This document shows positions 17,393 to 26,753 of a stretch of DNA of 64,000 bases, one piece after another. Source of the DNA: Flavobacterium caeni. Lineage in GTDB: Bacteria > Bacteroidota > Bacteroidia > Flavobacteriales > Flavobacteriaceae. The stretch is from contig NZ_FMVF01000016.1 of the NCBI RefSeq assembly GCF_900101895.1, positions 1-64,000 of the forward strand, given 5' to 3'. The notes under the pieces are model-generated. The model made no database searches. It saw nothing but the letters and a program-made list of their open reading frames with translations, and had not been told where the DNA came from. How positions within the stretch are numbered: the first letter of the stretch is position 1; each line of letters starts with the position of its first letter. The translations under genes and the position numbers were made by a program.

Positions 17393-18685
17393 ATGAGTAC
17401 AACACAATTTGCCACCAACGCCTTGCACGCCGGACACGATGTCACCAAAAACGCAGGAACCCGCGCCGTGCCGATCTATCAAACCACGTCCTACGTGTTC
17501 AACGACGCCCAACACGCCGCCAATTTGTTCGGGCTGGCCGAGTCGGGCTACATCTACACCCGTCTGAACAACCCCACCAACGACGTGCTCGAGCAAAGAC
17601 TCGCCGCTTTAGAGGGCGGAATCGCGGCCGTTGTCACCGCTTCGGGAACCTCGGCGCTCGCCACGGCCTTGCTGGTCTTGCTCAAAGCAGGCGACCACAT
17701 CGTAGCCTCGAACAGCCTTTATGGCGGAACCTACAACTTGCTCAATGTGACGTTGCCGCGCTTGGGCATCACCACCACGTTCGTCGATCCGTCTAATCCC
17801 AAAAATTTCACCGATGCCGCGCAGCAAAACACCCGCGTGTTCTTTGCCGAATCATTGGGCAATCCAAAATTGGATGTGCTCGATTTGGAAGCTATCGCCA
17901 ACGAGGCCAAAGCGTTCAAGGTGCCGTTCATCGTAGACAACACCGTGCCGTCGCCTTACTTGCTCAACCCAATTGCTTATGGCGCCAACATCGTCATCCA
18001 CTCGCTCACCAAGTACATTTCGGGCAACGGTACTTCGCTGGGCGGCGCGATCATCGATGCCGGAACCTTCGATTGGTCTAACGGGAAATTTCCCGAATTC
18101 ACCGAACCGTCGCCGGGGTACCACGGGCTCGTTTACCATGAAGCACTGGGCAACGCGGCCTTTATCGCCAAAGTACGCATCGAAGGATTGCGCGATTTTG
18201 GCGGTGCGTTGAGCCCGTTCAATGCGTTCCAGATCATCCAGGGCTTGGAGACGCTACCACTCAGAATTCAAAAGCATTCCGAGAATGCACTCGCTCTGGC
18301 CCAGTGGCTCGAAGCGCAGGAAGACGTGGCTTGGGTCAACTACCCAGGTTTGTCGTCGAGCAAGTACAATGCCTTGGCGCAGAAGTACCTGCCTAAAGGC
18401 CAAAGCGGCATCGTCACGTTCGGCCTCAAAGGTGGATTTGATGCGGCGCGCAAAGTAGCCGACCAAACCAAGGTATTCTCTTTGTTGGCCAACATCGGTG
18501 ACACCAAATCGCTCATCATCCACCCTACGAGCACCACGCACCAGCAATTGTCGGACGAGCAGCAAATCGCCACCGGCGTCACCAAAGATTTGATCCGATT
18601 GTCGGTAGGGCTCGAAGACATCGAAGACCTTAAAGCCGATTTGCAGGCCGTATTCCAAAACATCAAAACCCCGCAAACCGTCTGA
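17393..18685 (+). CDS. metY: O-acetylhomoserine sulfhydrylase
   Basis: PLP enzyme that makes homocysteine from O-acetylhomoserine and sulfide. The 430-residue length fits MetY better than the shorter cystathionine gamma-synthases. Visible features: ALHAGHDVTKNAGTRAVPIY at the N-terminus, SGYIYTRLNNPTNDVLEQRL, the SGTSALATAL cofactor-phosphate region, and the PLP lysine in HSLTKYISGNG (about residue 207). It heads the operon with osmC-like, metX and hom, behind two tandem Met/Cys attenuators, so expression should rise when charged Met-tRNA or Cys-tRNA is short. Some relatives accept O-acetylserine; substrate choice is inferred from the adjacent metX. Confidence 0.93.
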   Translation: MSTTQFATNALHAGHDVTKNAGTRAVPIYQTTSYVFNDAQHAANLFGLAESGYIYTRLNNPTNDVLEQRLAALEGGIAAVVTASGTSALATALLVLLKAGDHIVASNSLYGGTYNLLNVTLPRLGITTTFVDPSNPKNFTDAAQQNTRVFFAESLGNPKLDVLDLEAIANEAKAFKVPFIVDNTVPSPYLLNPIAYGANIVIHSLTKYISGNGTSLGGAIIDAGTFDWSNGKFPEFTEPSPGYHGLVYHEALGNAAFIAKVRIEGLRDFGGALSPFNAFQIIQGLETLPLRIQKHSENALALAQWLEAQEDVAWVNYPGLSSSKYNALAQKYLPKGQSGIVTFGLKGGFDAARKVADQTKVFSLLANIGDTKSLIIHPTSTTHQQLSDEQQIATGVTKDLIRLSVGLEDIEDLKADLQAVFQNIKTPQTV

Positions 18686-18687
18686 TC

Positions 18688-19140
18688 ATGAGCCAAAAAA
18701 CCGTAAACGTAATGGGCTATGCCAGCGGCAACGACCAGTTTTTGGTCAAGGCGCGCAACCTTGACATCCGCATCAGCAAGAATCCCAAAGCGGCCGAACT
18801 CGAAGGACCTAGCCCGATCGAGTATATTTTGGCAGGCTTTGCAGGCTGCATCAACGCCGTGGGCAAACTCGTGGCCAAGGAACTCGACCTCACCTTGCAA
18901 TCGCTGCAGGTTGAGATTTCGGCCACGCTCGACACCGACCGTTACAATGGCATCCCTACCGGGTTTCGCGCGGGTTTCCGTCAAATCGACGTGACCGTCA
19001 AGCCCACTGCCGATGCTTCGCCCGAACTGCTGCAACAGTGGCTCGAGCAGGTCGAATACCGATGTCCCGTTCAGGACAATTTGATCCATCCCACGCCGGT
19101 TTCGGTGACGCTCGATGCGCTCGAACCGGTGGTTAACTAG
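18688..19140 (+). CDS. OsmC family peroxiredoxin-like protein
   Basis: Small cytosolic protein of 150 residues in the OsmC/Ohr superfamily, which reduces organic hydroperoxides through two Cys. Both are visible: GFAGCINAVG (about residue 54) and EYRCPVQDN (about residue 118). It starts two bases after metY stops, so it is co-transcribed. Its presence in a methionine operon suggests a link to sulfur metabolism or to protection of thiols, but this is inference: several OsmC-like proteins are encoded near sulfur genes without a proven role. Confidence 0.88.
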   Translation: MSQKTVNVMGYASGNDQFLVKARNLDIRISKNPKAAELEGPSPIEYILAGFAGCINAVGKLVAKELDLTLQSLQVEISATLDTDRYNGIPTGFRAGFRQIDVTVKPTADASPELLQQWLEQVEYRCPVQDNLIHPTPVSVTLDALEPVVN

Positions 19141-19169
19141 AAGTACATTGTTTGTTTTTGTTTGTTTGG

Positions 19170-19205
19170 AACTGCCCTCGGCTATCCCAGGCCGGGGCAG
19201 TTTTT
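19170..19205 (+). terminator. Intra-operon terminator-like hairpin between the osmC-like gene and metX
   Basis: AACTGCCC (19170-19177) pairs with GGGCAGTT (19195-19202), with inner CGGC/GCCG, followed by T5 and then A5. It lies 14 bp before metX and could lower expression of metX and hom relative to metY. Confidence 0.7.
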
Positions 19206-19218
19206 AAAAAACCACCGC

Positions 19219-20214
19219 ATGAAAAAATTACATCCTATTTATTTTTCGGATTGGCGCCTGGCCAATGGAAAAACCCACGACGTGGCGCTCTCGTACCAGG
19301 TTTTTGGAAGGTCGTTGGGCACGGCCCCCGTGGTGTTGGTCAACCATGCGCTCACGGGCAATTCGAATGTTTCGGGCGAAACGGGTTGGTGGAACGCGCT
19401 CATTGGCGATGAAAAAACCATCGACACGCAACGCGTCACCGTTTTGGCGTTCAACATCCCCGGCAACGGCTACGACGACGAATTCGACCACCTGATTTTC
19501 AACTACAGGGATTTTACGGCCAAGGACGTGGCCGCGCTTTTTTGGAAAGGGCTCGAGACGCTGCACATCGACACGCTGTTTGCGGTCATCGGCGGCAGTC
19601 TCGGTGGCGGCATCGCTTGGGAAATGGCGGCGCTCAAACCCAAAGCCATCCAGCACCTGATTCCCGTGGCCACCGATTGGAAAGCCACCGATTGGGTCAT
19701 CGCCAACGTGCTCGTGCAGGACCAAATCCTCAACCATTCGTCGCAACCGATCCAAGATGCGCGTACACATGCTATGTTGCTCTACCGCACGCCGCAATCG
19801 CTTGGGCTCAAGTTCAAACGCAACAAAAACGGCGACCGTTTCGATATCGAAAATTGGCTCATCCACCATGGCGTCAAACTGCAGGACCGTTTTCGGTTGG
19901 CTTCTTATCGGTTGATGAACCACCTGCTGCGTACGATCAACATCGTTCGTGCAGGCGATGCGTTTCTCGATACCGCCGCGCGCATCGAATCGAGTATCCA
20001 CTTGATTGCCGTAGACAGCGATTTGTTTTTCATCCCCTCCGAAACCCGACAAACCTACGAGGTCTTGAGCGTGGTCAAACCCAATGTGTTTTACCATGAA
20101 ATCAAATCGGTCCACGGGCACGATGCCTTTTTGATCGAGTACGAACAATTGGCCCAAATCCTATCACCCATTTTTGAACCCCTAAAAGTAAACACCCATG
20201 TCACTACGTATTAA
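19219..20214 (+). CDS. metX: Homoserine O-acetyltransferase
   Basis: Transfers acetyl from acetyl-CoA to homoserine, giving the substrate of MetY. The 331-residue alpha/beta hydrolase shows NHALTGNSN (oxyanion region), the nucleophile elbow GGSLGGGIAWE with Ser near residue 134, the acid in AVDSDLFFIPSE and the His in VHGHDAFLIEY, the MetX catalytic triad. The start is ATG 19219; the frame is open upstream through the terminator-like hairpin but that part is not protein-like. The coding end overlaps hom by 17 bp. Confidence 0.92.
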   Translation: MKKLHPIYFSDWRLANGKTHDVALSYQVFGRSLGTAPVVLVNHALTGNSNVSGETGWWNALIGDEKTIDTQRVTVLAFNIPGNGYDDEFDHLIFNYRDFTAKDVAALFWKGLETLHIDTLFAVIGGSLGGGIAWEMAALKPKAIQHLIPVATDWKATDWVIANVLVQDQILNHSSQPIQDARTHAMLLYRTPQSLGLKFKRNKNGDRFDIENWLIHHGVKLQDRFRLASYRLMNHLLRTINIVRAGDAFLDTAARIESSIHLIAVDSDLFFIPSETRQTYEVLSVVKPNVFYHEIKSVHGHDAFLIEYEQLAQILSPIFEPLKVNTHVTTY

Positions 20215-21307
20215 CATCGTGCTGTTCGGCATCGGCAATGTGGGCAGCACGCTGCTCGCGCAGGCCATCGAAAGCCAAAACTTTTTTAGACAACGGTACG
20301 GCATCGATTTGCGGTTTCCTGTCATCACCAATTCCACCGTGGCCTTTTTTGAGAAAGACGGCAACCCCAACCAATGGGAGGTCAACTTCGAACGATCGGC
20401 AGTGCCGTTCAGCGTAGACGACATCATCGACTACGTCAAAACCCAACAACTCGAAAACCTGGTGGCTGTAGATGCCACAGCCAGCGCCGAACTCGTCAGG
20501 AGTTATCTTCCGTTGGTGCAAAACGGATTCCACCTGGTGGCCGCCAGCAAAATTGCGAACACGTTGCACGGTGAATTCTATGACCAACTGCGCAAAACCC
20601 TCGCCAAATTCGACCGTCAGTTTTTATACAGGACCAACGTGGGCGCTGGTTTGCCTGTCATCAATACACTGGCCGATTTGCACCGCGTCGGCGAGAAGAT
20701 CACGCAAATCCGCGGCGTGTTTTCGGGCTCGCTGAGCTACATCTTCAACCGCTTCGGACGCGAAGATTTGTCGTTCTCGCAAATCCTGCAAGCCGCCGAA
20801 AAAGCCGGATACACCGAACCCGATTCGCGCGAAGACCTCTCGGGCAACGACGTTGCGCGCAAATTGCTCGTGCTGGCACGCGAACTTGGGCTGTCTATCG
20901 AATGGAACGACATTTCCATCCATTCTTTGCTATTGCCCGATTTGAACGAAAAAAACAGCAAGCAAGAATACGCCATCGGTAAGGAATTGCTCGATGGGCC
21001 GTACCGCATCGCCAAGCTTACGCAAACCGACGGGCATGTGCTGCGTTACATCGGGCAACTCGACGTGGCGTCAAAAAAACTTGAAGTAAAATTGGTTTCC
21101 GAACCCGAATCGTCGCCGCTCGGAAGGCTTACGGGCGCCGACAACCTGGTCGAGATCTACACCGAATCCTATGGCCAAAACCCAATTGTCGTGCAAGGCG
21201 CGGGAGCGGGTAAGGCCGTGACGGCGCGCGGCGTGTTGTCCGACATCTTAAAGATTGCCGAATCGGTCAAACGCACCGAGGCAGTTTGGAACAAAGCAAC
21301 GGTCTAA
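20198..21307 (+). CDS. hom: Homoserine dehydrogenase
   Basis: Reduces aspartate semialdehyde to homoserine. The protein has 369 residues, without aspartokinase and apparently without a C-terminal ACT domain. The dinucleotide motif VLFGIGNVGST (residues 8-18) opens it, and the catalytic region contains SGSLSYIFNRF and GYTEPDSREDLSGNDVARK. Its overlap with metX and place in the methionine operon suggest it is the isoform dedicated to methionine; a separate bifunctional aspartokinase-homoserine dehydrogenase is usual elsewhere in such genomes (inference). Without an ACT domain, control would be mainly through the leader attenuators. Confidence 0.92.
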   Translation: MSLRINIVLFGIGNVGSTLLAQAIESQNFFRQRYGIDLRFPVITNSTVAFFEKDGNPNQWEVNFERSAVPFSVDDIIDYVKTQQLENLVAVDATASAELVRSYLPLVQNGFHLVAASKIANTLHGEFYDQLRKTLAKFDRQFLYRTNVGAGLPVINTLADLHRVGEKITQIRGVFSGSLSYIFNRFGREDLSFSQILQAAEKAGYTEPDSREDLSGNDVARKLLVLARELGLSIEWNDISIHSLLLPDLNEKNSKQEYAIGKELLDGPYRIAKLTQTDGHVLRYIGQLDVASKKLEVKLVSEPESSPLGRLTGADNLVEIYTESYGQNPIVVQGAGAGKAVTARGVLSDILKIAESVKRTEAVWNKATV

Positions 21308-21444
21308 AACTGGAGTTGCAGCCACTGCCCGAACTGGTAGCCTTTTTTGGCCAGGTAAATCGCGCCGAGTACGATAGACATTCCAATCAGCACGCGGTGG
21401 TTGCACACGCGGTTCCATTTTTCGAAAAAACTTGATGTGGCCAT
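21304..21444 (-). CDS. Small single-pass membrane protein, hypothetical
   Basis: A 46-residue product, convergent with hom and overlapping its stop. It begins MATSSFFEKWNRVCNHR and continues with a hydrophobic helix LIGMSIVLGAIYLA, then KKGYQFGQW. The amphipathic start, single helix and positive charges make it look like a real small inner-membrane protein. I recognise no family and see no clear promoter. A longer frame reaching 21573 is less likely. Confidence 0.45.
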   Translation of the reverse strand: MATSSFFEKWNRVCNHRVLIGMSIVLGAIYLAKKGYQFGQWLQLQF

Positions 21445-21506
21445 GGTTTTGGTTTTTAGCGGTTTGGCTATTGGTGCGCATGCCACCGCAATTGTTACAA
21501 CCGCAG

Positions 21507-21520
21507 CGATAACGTTATCG
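21507..21520. promoter_or_regulatory. Perfect 14-bp palindrome, candidate operator
   Basis: CGATAACGTTATCG is its own complement and lies about 20 bp upstream of the -33 box of the metH promoter. It could bind a dimeric regulator; no regulator is identified. Confidence 0.35.
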
Positions 21521-21539
21521 TATATTTTTTGCGGCAATG

Positions 21540-21570
21540 TTGTAAAATCAAAACCTAATCCCGTACTTTG
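21540..21570 (+). promoter_or_regulatory. Promoter of the metH S-box transcript
   Basis: TTG at 21540-21542 and TACTTTG at 21564-21570 (one base short of TAnnTTTG), spacer 21 bp. The position gives a start site shortly before the S-box. Confidence 0.5.
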
Positions 21571-21593
21571 CAACGTTCTTAAACATCATGACT

Positions 21594-21692
21594 GTTATCA
21601 CGAAAGGCCGAGGGACTAGACCCGGTGAAGCCTTAGCAACCCTTTAACTAAAGAAGGTGCTACATTCTACTTTGATTTCAAAGACAGATAAC
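21594..21692 (+). promoter_or_regulatory. SAM-I (S-box) riboswitch upstream of metH
   Basis: All S-box hallmarks are in order: P1 GTTATC/GATAAC (21594-21599 and 21687-21692), ACGAAAGGCCGAGGGACT, AGACCCGGTGAAGCC, TTAGCAACC and AAGAAGGTGCTACATTC. After P1, TCCCTC (21703-21708) is complementary to the GAGGGA inside the aptamer (21610-21615) and is followed by a T run, a possible expression platform (inference). It should switch off metH and metF when SAM is plentiful. Confidence 0.93.
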
Positions 21693-21736
21693 CCCCGAGA
21701 TTTCCCTCACTTTTTTTGGTAACATTTTTATTTTTT

Positions 21737-21841
21737 AGGAGCACGCGATTGGTCGTTCAATCACGTCTGGTCCCGCTGTACGCTGTATCTTTTTCCTGCT
21801 AAAGGCGCAGGAAAAAGGATGCCGCTACCATCGGGGCTAGG
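21737..21841 (+). repeat. Short-form hairpin repeat (copy D)
   Basis: AGGAGC, an inserted stretch, CCCGCTGTACGCTGTATC, then the stem CTTTTTCCTGC/GCAGGAAAAAGG, then GGATGCCGCTACCATCGG and GGCTAGG. It lies between the S-box and metH. Confidence 0.8.
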
Positions 21842-21880
21842 TGAGAACGTCCGTCGTCCTTTCGAACATTAATACGAACT

Positions 21881-22879
21881 ATGTCACCAGTAGAAAAAGC
21901 CCTACAACAACGTATCCTCGTGCTCGACGGCGCCATGGGCACCATGTTGCAACGGTACAACTTCAGCGAAGAAGACTTCCGCGGCGAACGCTTCAAGGAT
22001 TTCCCGCACCCGCTCAAAGGCAACAACGATTTGCTCTCGCTCACGCAGCCCGAGGCCATCAAAGATGTCCACGCCCAATATTTCGAAGCCGGCGCCGACA
22101 TTGTCGAAACCAATACCTTTTCGGGCACCACCATCGGCATGGCCGACTACCACATGGAGGACCTGGTTTACGAACTCAACTATGAATCGGCACGTCTTGC
22201 ACGCGAAGTCGCCGACGCCTATACTACCAAAAACCCAACCCAACCGCGATTCGTTGCCGGTTCGATAGGTCCCACCAATCGAACCGCTTCGATGTCGCCC
22301 GACGTCAACGATCCGGGGTTCCGCGCCGTGACGTTCGACGAATTGCGCATTGCCTACAAACAACAGGTCGAGGCACTCATCGACGGTGGATCCGATATTT
22401 TATTGGTCGAAACCATTTTCGATACGCTCAACGCCAAGGCCGCCCTTTTTGCCATAGAAGAAGTCAAAGAAGAACGCCACCTCGACATTCCCGTCATGGT
22501 ATCGGGTACGATTACCGATGCCTCGGGCCGTACGCTTTCGGGCCAAACCGTCGAGGCGTTCTTGATTTCGATCCAACACATCGACCTGCTCAGCATCGGG
22601 TTCAATTGCGCGCTCGGCGCCGACCAGCTCAAACCGTATCTGAAACGTTTGGCGCACAACACCACGCTCAACATTTCGGCGCACCCGAATGCCGGCCTGC
22701 CCAACGCCTTTGGCCAATACGACCAGACGCCCGAGGAAATGCAGGCGCTTATCAAAGATTATCTCGACGACAACCTGATCAACATCATAGGCGGCTGTTG
22801 CGGTACCACACCAAACCACATCCGTCTGATTGCCGAAGTCGCGGCCCAATACCAACCCCGAAAGCTGCAAACTGCCTGA
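21881..22879 (+). CDS. metH: Methionine synthase, homocysteine-binding subunit (split MetH part 1)
   Basis: N-terminal module of cobalamin-dependent methionine synthase as a separate 332-residue protein. It has [20 protein letters not shown] at the N-terminus, [12 protein letters not shown], and the zinc-binding Cys residues in [11 protein letters not shown] and in [11 protein letters not shown] near the C-terminus. The zinc activates homocysteine. Its stop overlaps the start of part 2 (TGATG), so the two proteins are made together and probably form one enzyme. The split form is usual in flavobacteria. Control is through the upstream S-box. Confidence 0.95.
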   Translation: MSPVEKALQQRILVLDGAMGTMLQRYNFSEEDFRGERFKDFPHPLKGNNDLLSLTQPEAIKDVHAQYFEAGADIVETNTFSGTTIGMADYHMEDLVYELNYESARLAREVADAYTTKNPTQPRFVAGSIGPTNRTASMSPDVNDPGFRAVTFDELRIAYKQQVEALIDGGSDILLVETIFDTLNAKAALFAIEEVKEERHLDIPVMVSGTITDASGRTLSGQTVEAFLISIQHIDLLSIGFNCALGADQLKPYLKRLAHNTTLNISAHPNAGLPNAFGQYDQTPEEMQALIKDYLDDNLINIIGGCCGTTPNHIRLIAEVAAQYQPRKLQTA

Positions 22880-25557
22880 TGTCGAGAACCAACAAAATAC
22901 ACCTGCAACTTTCAGGACTCGAGCCGCTTTTGGTGACCGAGGAGTCTATTTTTGTCAACGTGGGCGAACGCACCAACGTGACCGGGTCGCGCAAATTCCT
23001 GCGGCTCATCAAGGAAGAAAAATACGAAGAAGCGCTCGACATCGCCCGAAACCAGGTAGAAGGCGGTGCGCAAATCATCGACATCAACATGGACGAAGGC
23101 ATGCTCGACGGCGTGCACGCCATGACCAAATTCCTGAACCTGATTGCCGCCGAACCCGACATCGCGCGTGTCCCGATCATGATCGACAGCTCGAAATGGG
23201 AAATCATCGAGGCCGGCTTGAAAGTCATCCAAGGCAAGGGTGTCGTCAATTCGATCTCGCTCAAGGAAGGCGAACAGGCGTTCATCCACCACGCGAAACT
23301 CATTCGCCGTTATGGTGCAGCCGTAATCGTGATGGCGTTTGACGAGGTCGGCCAGGCCGATACCTATGAACGCCGTATCGAAATCTGCAAACGTTCGTAC
23401 GACATTTTGGTAAACGTGGTGCAATTTCCCGCCGCCGACATCATTTTTGACCCCAATATTTTCCCGGTGGGCACCGGCATGGAAGAACACCGCCGCAACG
23501 CCGTAGACTTTTTCAAAGCCACCGCGTGGATCCGCGAAAACCTGCCACTGGCCAACATTTCGGGCGGCGTGAGCAATGTGTCGTTTTCGTTCCGCGGCAA
23601 CGACAAGGTGCGCGAGGCGATGCATTCGGCATTTTTGTACCACGCGATCCAGCACGGCATGACCATGGGTATCGTGAATCCGGAAATGCTCGAGATTTAC
23701 GACGAAATCGATCCGACTTTGCTCGAATATGTAGAAGATGTACTGCTCGACCGCCGCGACGATGCCACCGAACGCCTGCTCGATCTGGCCGAAAGTTTCA
23801 AAGGTGAATCCAAGACGGGAGAAAAGGCCGTTCAGGAGTGGCGCAACGGTTCGCTCCAAGACCGACTTACCCATTCGCTCGTAAAAGGTGTCGACGAATT
23901 CATAGAGGTCGATGTCGAAGAAGCGCGTTTGCAATCGGAGCGTGCGATCGATGTGATCGAAGTCAATTTGATGGCGGGCATGAATGTCGTGGGCGATTTG
24001 TTTGGTTCGGGCAAAATGTTTTTGCCACAGGTGGTCAAATCGGCGCGTGTGATGAAAAAAGCGGTGGCTTATCTGTTGCCGTTCATCGAAGCACAAAAAG
24101 ACGGGCAGTCGGCATCGGCCGGAAAAGTGCTGATGGCGACGGTCAAGGGCGATGTGCACGACATCGGCAAAAACATCGTGGCCGTGGTGCTGGGTTGTAA
24201 CAACTTCGAGATCATTGATTTGGGCGTCATGGTGCCGCCCGAGAGAATCATCGAGACCGCCGTACGTGAAAACGTCGACATCATCGGGCTTAGCGGATTG
24301 ATTACGCCATCGCTCGACGAAATGGTGTATCTGGCCAAGGAACTCGACAAACTCAACATCAAAATTCCGATCATGATTGGCGGAGCAACGACTTCGCGCG
24401 CGCATACGGCCGTCAAGATCGCACCTGAATACAAAGACACCGTCGTGCACGTCAATGATGCGTCGCGTGCGGTGACCGTCGCCAGTAATTTGTTGCAGGC
24501 CGAAACCAAGGCCAATTACGTCAAGGCGATCCGCGAAGAATACGACAAACTGCGCGACGGGTATTTGAACCGCAGCCGCGAGAAAAATTACCATACGATT
24601 GCCGGTGCGCGACAAAACAAAAGGGCGCTCGATTGGCAAAATTTTACACCGGTCAAACCCAATTTCATCGGGCAAAAAACCATCGAAGTACCGCTCGAAG
24701 CGCTGGTCGATTTTATCGATTGGACACCGTTTTTCCAGTCGTGGCAGTTGTTCGGTAAATATCCTGCCATCCTGAACGATGAGGTGGTGGGTACCGAAGC
24801 GACCAAGTTGTTTACCGACGCGCAAAGCATGTTGCGGCAAATGGTCGACGAGAAATGGGTCGAAGCCAAAGGCGTATTCGGGATTTTTCCCGCCAATACT
24901 GTTAACGACGATGACATCGAATTGACCGATGCCAACGGCAACAAAATAGCCCAATTCCTGACCTTGCGACAACAATCGCAAAAGACAGCGGGCGCGCCCA
25001 ACATTGCGTTGGCCGATTTCATTGCGCCCAAGGATTCGGGCAAGCAAGATTACATGGGGTGTTTTTGTGTGACGACTGGATTTGGTGTCGATGAAAAAGC
25101 CGCCAGATTCGAGCAAAACCTCGACGATTACAATGCAATTATGGTCAAAGCCTTGGCCGATCGTTTCGCCGAAGCTTTGGCCGAATACCTGCACCTGCGC
25201 GTGCGCAAGGAATTCTGGGGTTATGCCGCCGACGAAAAACTCTCGAACAGCGAGCTGATTGCCGAGGATTACAAAGGCATACGTCCGGCGCCCGGTTATC
25301 CGGCGTGTCCCGACCATTTGGAGAAGCCGACGATTTTTGAGTTGCTCGACGTAACCAACCAAATTGGCGTGACGCTCACCGAGAGCATGGCGATGTGGCC
25401 CGCTTCGTCGGTGTCGGGGTATTATTTTGCGCACCCCGAGAGCAAGTATTTTGGGCTTGGGAAAATCAAGGAAGACCAGGTGGCCGATTATGCGCAGCGT
25501 CGTGGGATTTCTTTGGAAGAAGCGATGCGTTGGCTTGGGCCGAATATCGCCGATTAG
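22879..25557 (+). CDS. metH: Methionine synthase, folate/cobalamin/reactivation subunit (split MetH part 2)
   Basis: 892 residues with the remaining MetH modules: pterin-binding domain ([28 protein letters not shown]; about 20-290), cobalamin cap (about 330-420), B12-binding domain with the lower-ligand motif [10 protein letters not shown] (about 430-439), and the SAM-binding reactivation domain ([34 protein letters not shown]) at the C-terminus. It methylates homocysteine using methyl-tetrahydrofolate, supplied by MetF downstream. Start ATG 22879 is fixed by the TGATG overlap. Requires B12; no metE is in the window. Confidence 0.95.
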   Translation: MSRTNKIHLQLSGLEPLLVTEESIFVNVGERTNVTGSRKFLRLIKEEKYEEALDIARNQVEGGAQIIDINMDEGMLDGVHAMTKFLNLIAAEPDIARVPIMIDSSKWEIIEAGLKVIQGKGVVNSISLKEGEQAFIHHAKLIRRYGAAVIVMAFDEVGQADTYERRIEICKRSYDILVNVVQFPAADIIFDPNIFPVGTGMEEHRRNAVDFFKATAWIRENLPLANISGGVSNVSFSFRGNDKVREAMHSAFLYHAIQHGMTMGIVNPEMLEIYDEIDPTLLEYVEDVLLDRRDDATERLLDLAESFKGESKTGEKAVQEWRNGSLQDRLTHSLVKGVDEFIEVDVEEARLQSERAIDVIEVNLMAGMNVVGDLFGSGKMFLPQVVKSARVMKKAVAYLLPFIEAQKDGQSASAGKVLMATVKGDVHDIGKNIVAVVLGCNNFEIIDLGVMVPPERIIETAVRENVDIIGLSGLITPSLDEMVYLAKELDKLNIKIPIMIGGATTSRAHTAVKIAPEYKDTVVHVNDASRAVTVASNLLQAETKANYVKAIREEYDKLRDGYLNRSREKNYHTIAGARQNKRALDWQNFTPVKPNFIGQKTIEVPLEALVDFIDWTPFFQSWQLFGKYPAILNDEVVGTEATKLFTDAQSMLRQMVDEKWVEAKGVFGIFPANTVNDDDIELTDANGNKIAQFLTLRQQSQKTAGAPNIALADFIAPKDSGKQDYMGCFCVTTGFGVDEKAARFEQNLDDYNAIMVKALADRFAEALAEYLHLRVRKEFWGYAADEKLSNSELIAEDYKGIRPAPGYPACPDHLEKPTIFELLDVTNQIGVTLTESMAMWPASSVSGYYFAHPESKYFGLGKIKEDQVADYAQRRGISLEEAMRWLGPNIAD

Positions 25558-25636
25558 ACCGCTGCGCTGCAAGACCATTGCATTGCAAGAATCAGGACCG
25601 CTTTGCTGCAAGACAGGTAGCGGAAACGGGATGCCC

Positions 25637-25756
25637 GCGTGAGCGATGGAAGCGGCATCCTTTTGCGGAGTTTACGAAGCAAAAGATAGAGCGGACAGCG
25701 CGACGGCGGCCAAAATTTTTGATTAGAAAGAGGACGCCGTTCCGCCGGCACGCCCC
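25637..25756 (-). repeat. Short-form hairpin repeat (copy E)
   Basis: On the minus strand it reads GGGGCGTGCCGGCGG..., GCCGTCGCGCTGTCCGCTC, the stem CTTTTGC/GCAAAAGG, GGATGCCGCTTCCATCG and CTCACGC. It lies between metH part 2 and metF, inside the presumed operon, and belongs to the subtype that begins GGGCGTGCC and ends CTCACGC (also copies F-H). Confidence 0.75.
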
Positions 25757-25789
25757 AATAAAAAATAAAAATAAACAATAAAAAATAAC

Positions 25790-26746
25790 GTGAAGGTTAC
25801 CGAACATATCCAAAACGCCCAAGGCAAATCGCTTTTTTCGTTCGAGATTTTGCCGCCTGTGAAAGGCCAGAACATCCAATCGATTTTTGACGGTATCGAT
25901 CCGCTGATGGAGTTCGATCCGCCGTTTATTGACGTGACGTACCATCGTGAGGAGATCGAGCTCAAGGAGTTGCCGAATGGTTTGCTCGAGAAGAAGATCG
26001 TGAAGAAACGGCCGGGAACGGTAGGGATTTGCGCGGCCATCCAGAACAAATACCAGGTGGATGCGATTCCGCATATTTTGTGCGGCGGGTTTACGAAGGA
26101 AGATACCGAGAACTTTTTGATCGACATCGACTTTTTGGGCATCCAGAACGTGGTGGCGTTGCGCGGCGATGCGATCAAGAGCGAGATTTATTTCAAGCCC
26201 GAGCGGGAAGGGCACCACTATGCGACCGAACTGGTGTCGCAGATTTCGAACCTGAACAACGGGATTTACCTCGATGCCGATCTGCAAAACACAAGCAAAA
26301 CCGACTTTTGCATAGGCGTGGCGGGCTACCCCGAGAAGCACATGGAAGCGCCCAGCATTGACAGCGACATTTACTTTTTGAAACAAAAAATCAAGAACGG
26401 CGCCGACTACATCATCACGCAGATGTTTTACGACAACCAAAAGTATTTTGACTATGTGGCCAAGGTGCGCGCGGCGGGCATCACCGTGCCGATCATTCCG
26501 GGACTCAAGCCGATTGCGACCAAAAAACAATTGAACCTGATCCCGCACCGCTTTAAGGTTGATTTGCCCGACGATTTGATCATGGCGGTAGTGAAAGCCA
26601 AGGACAACGATGCGGTCAAGCAAATCGGGATCGAGTGGTGCATCGCGCAAAGCAAGGAATTGGTAAAAGCGGGAACGCCGGTGTTGCACTATTATTCGAT
26701 GGGCAAGGCCGAGAACATCAAGGCGATCGCGCAGGCGGTGTTTTAA
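25790..26746 (+). CDS. metF: Methylenetetrahydrofolate reductase
   Basis: Reduces 5,10-methylene-tetrahydrofolate to 5-methyl-tetrahydrofolate with bound FAD. 318 residues. Motifs: SFEILPPVKG at the N-terminus, the PFIDVTYHREE strand, VVALRGDAIKSE, and ITQMFYDNQKYFDYV, with IPGLKPIATKKQL further on. The start is GTG at 25790. It follows metH after a repeat element, so it is probably in the S-box-controlled unit unless the repeat ends transcription. Together MetF and split MetH form the methyl-transfer end of the pathway. Confidence 0.94.
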   Translation: MKVTEHIQNAQGKSLFSFEILPPVKGQNIQSIFDGIDPLMEFDPPFIDVTYHREEIELKELPNGLLEKKIVKKRPGTVGICAAIQNKYQVDAIPHILCGGFTKEDTENFLIDIDFLGIQNVVALRGDAIKSEIYFKPEREGHHYATELVSQISNLNNGIYLDADLQNTSKTDFCIGVAGYPEKHMEAPSIDSDIYFLKQKIKNGADYIITQMFYDNQKYFDYVAKVRAAGITVPIIPGLKPIATKKQLNLIPHRFKVDLPDDLIMAVVKAKDNDAVKQIGIEWCIAQSKELVKAGTPVLHYYSMGKAENIKAIAQAVF

Positions 26747-26753
26747 GGTTTAT

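Noticed and set aside
22912..25611. Long minus-strand open frame opposite metH part 2
   Set aside because: Shadow frame; every conserved MetH motif is on the plus strand.
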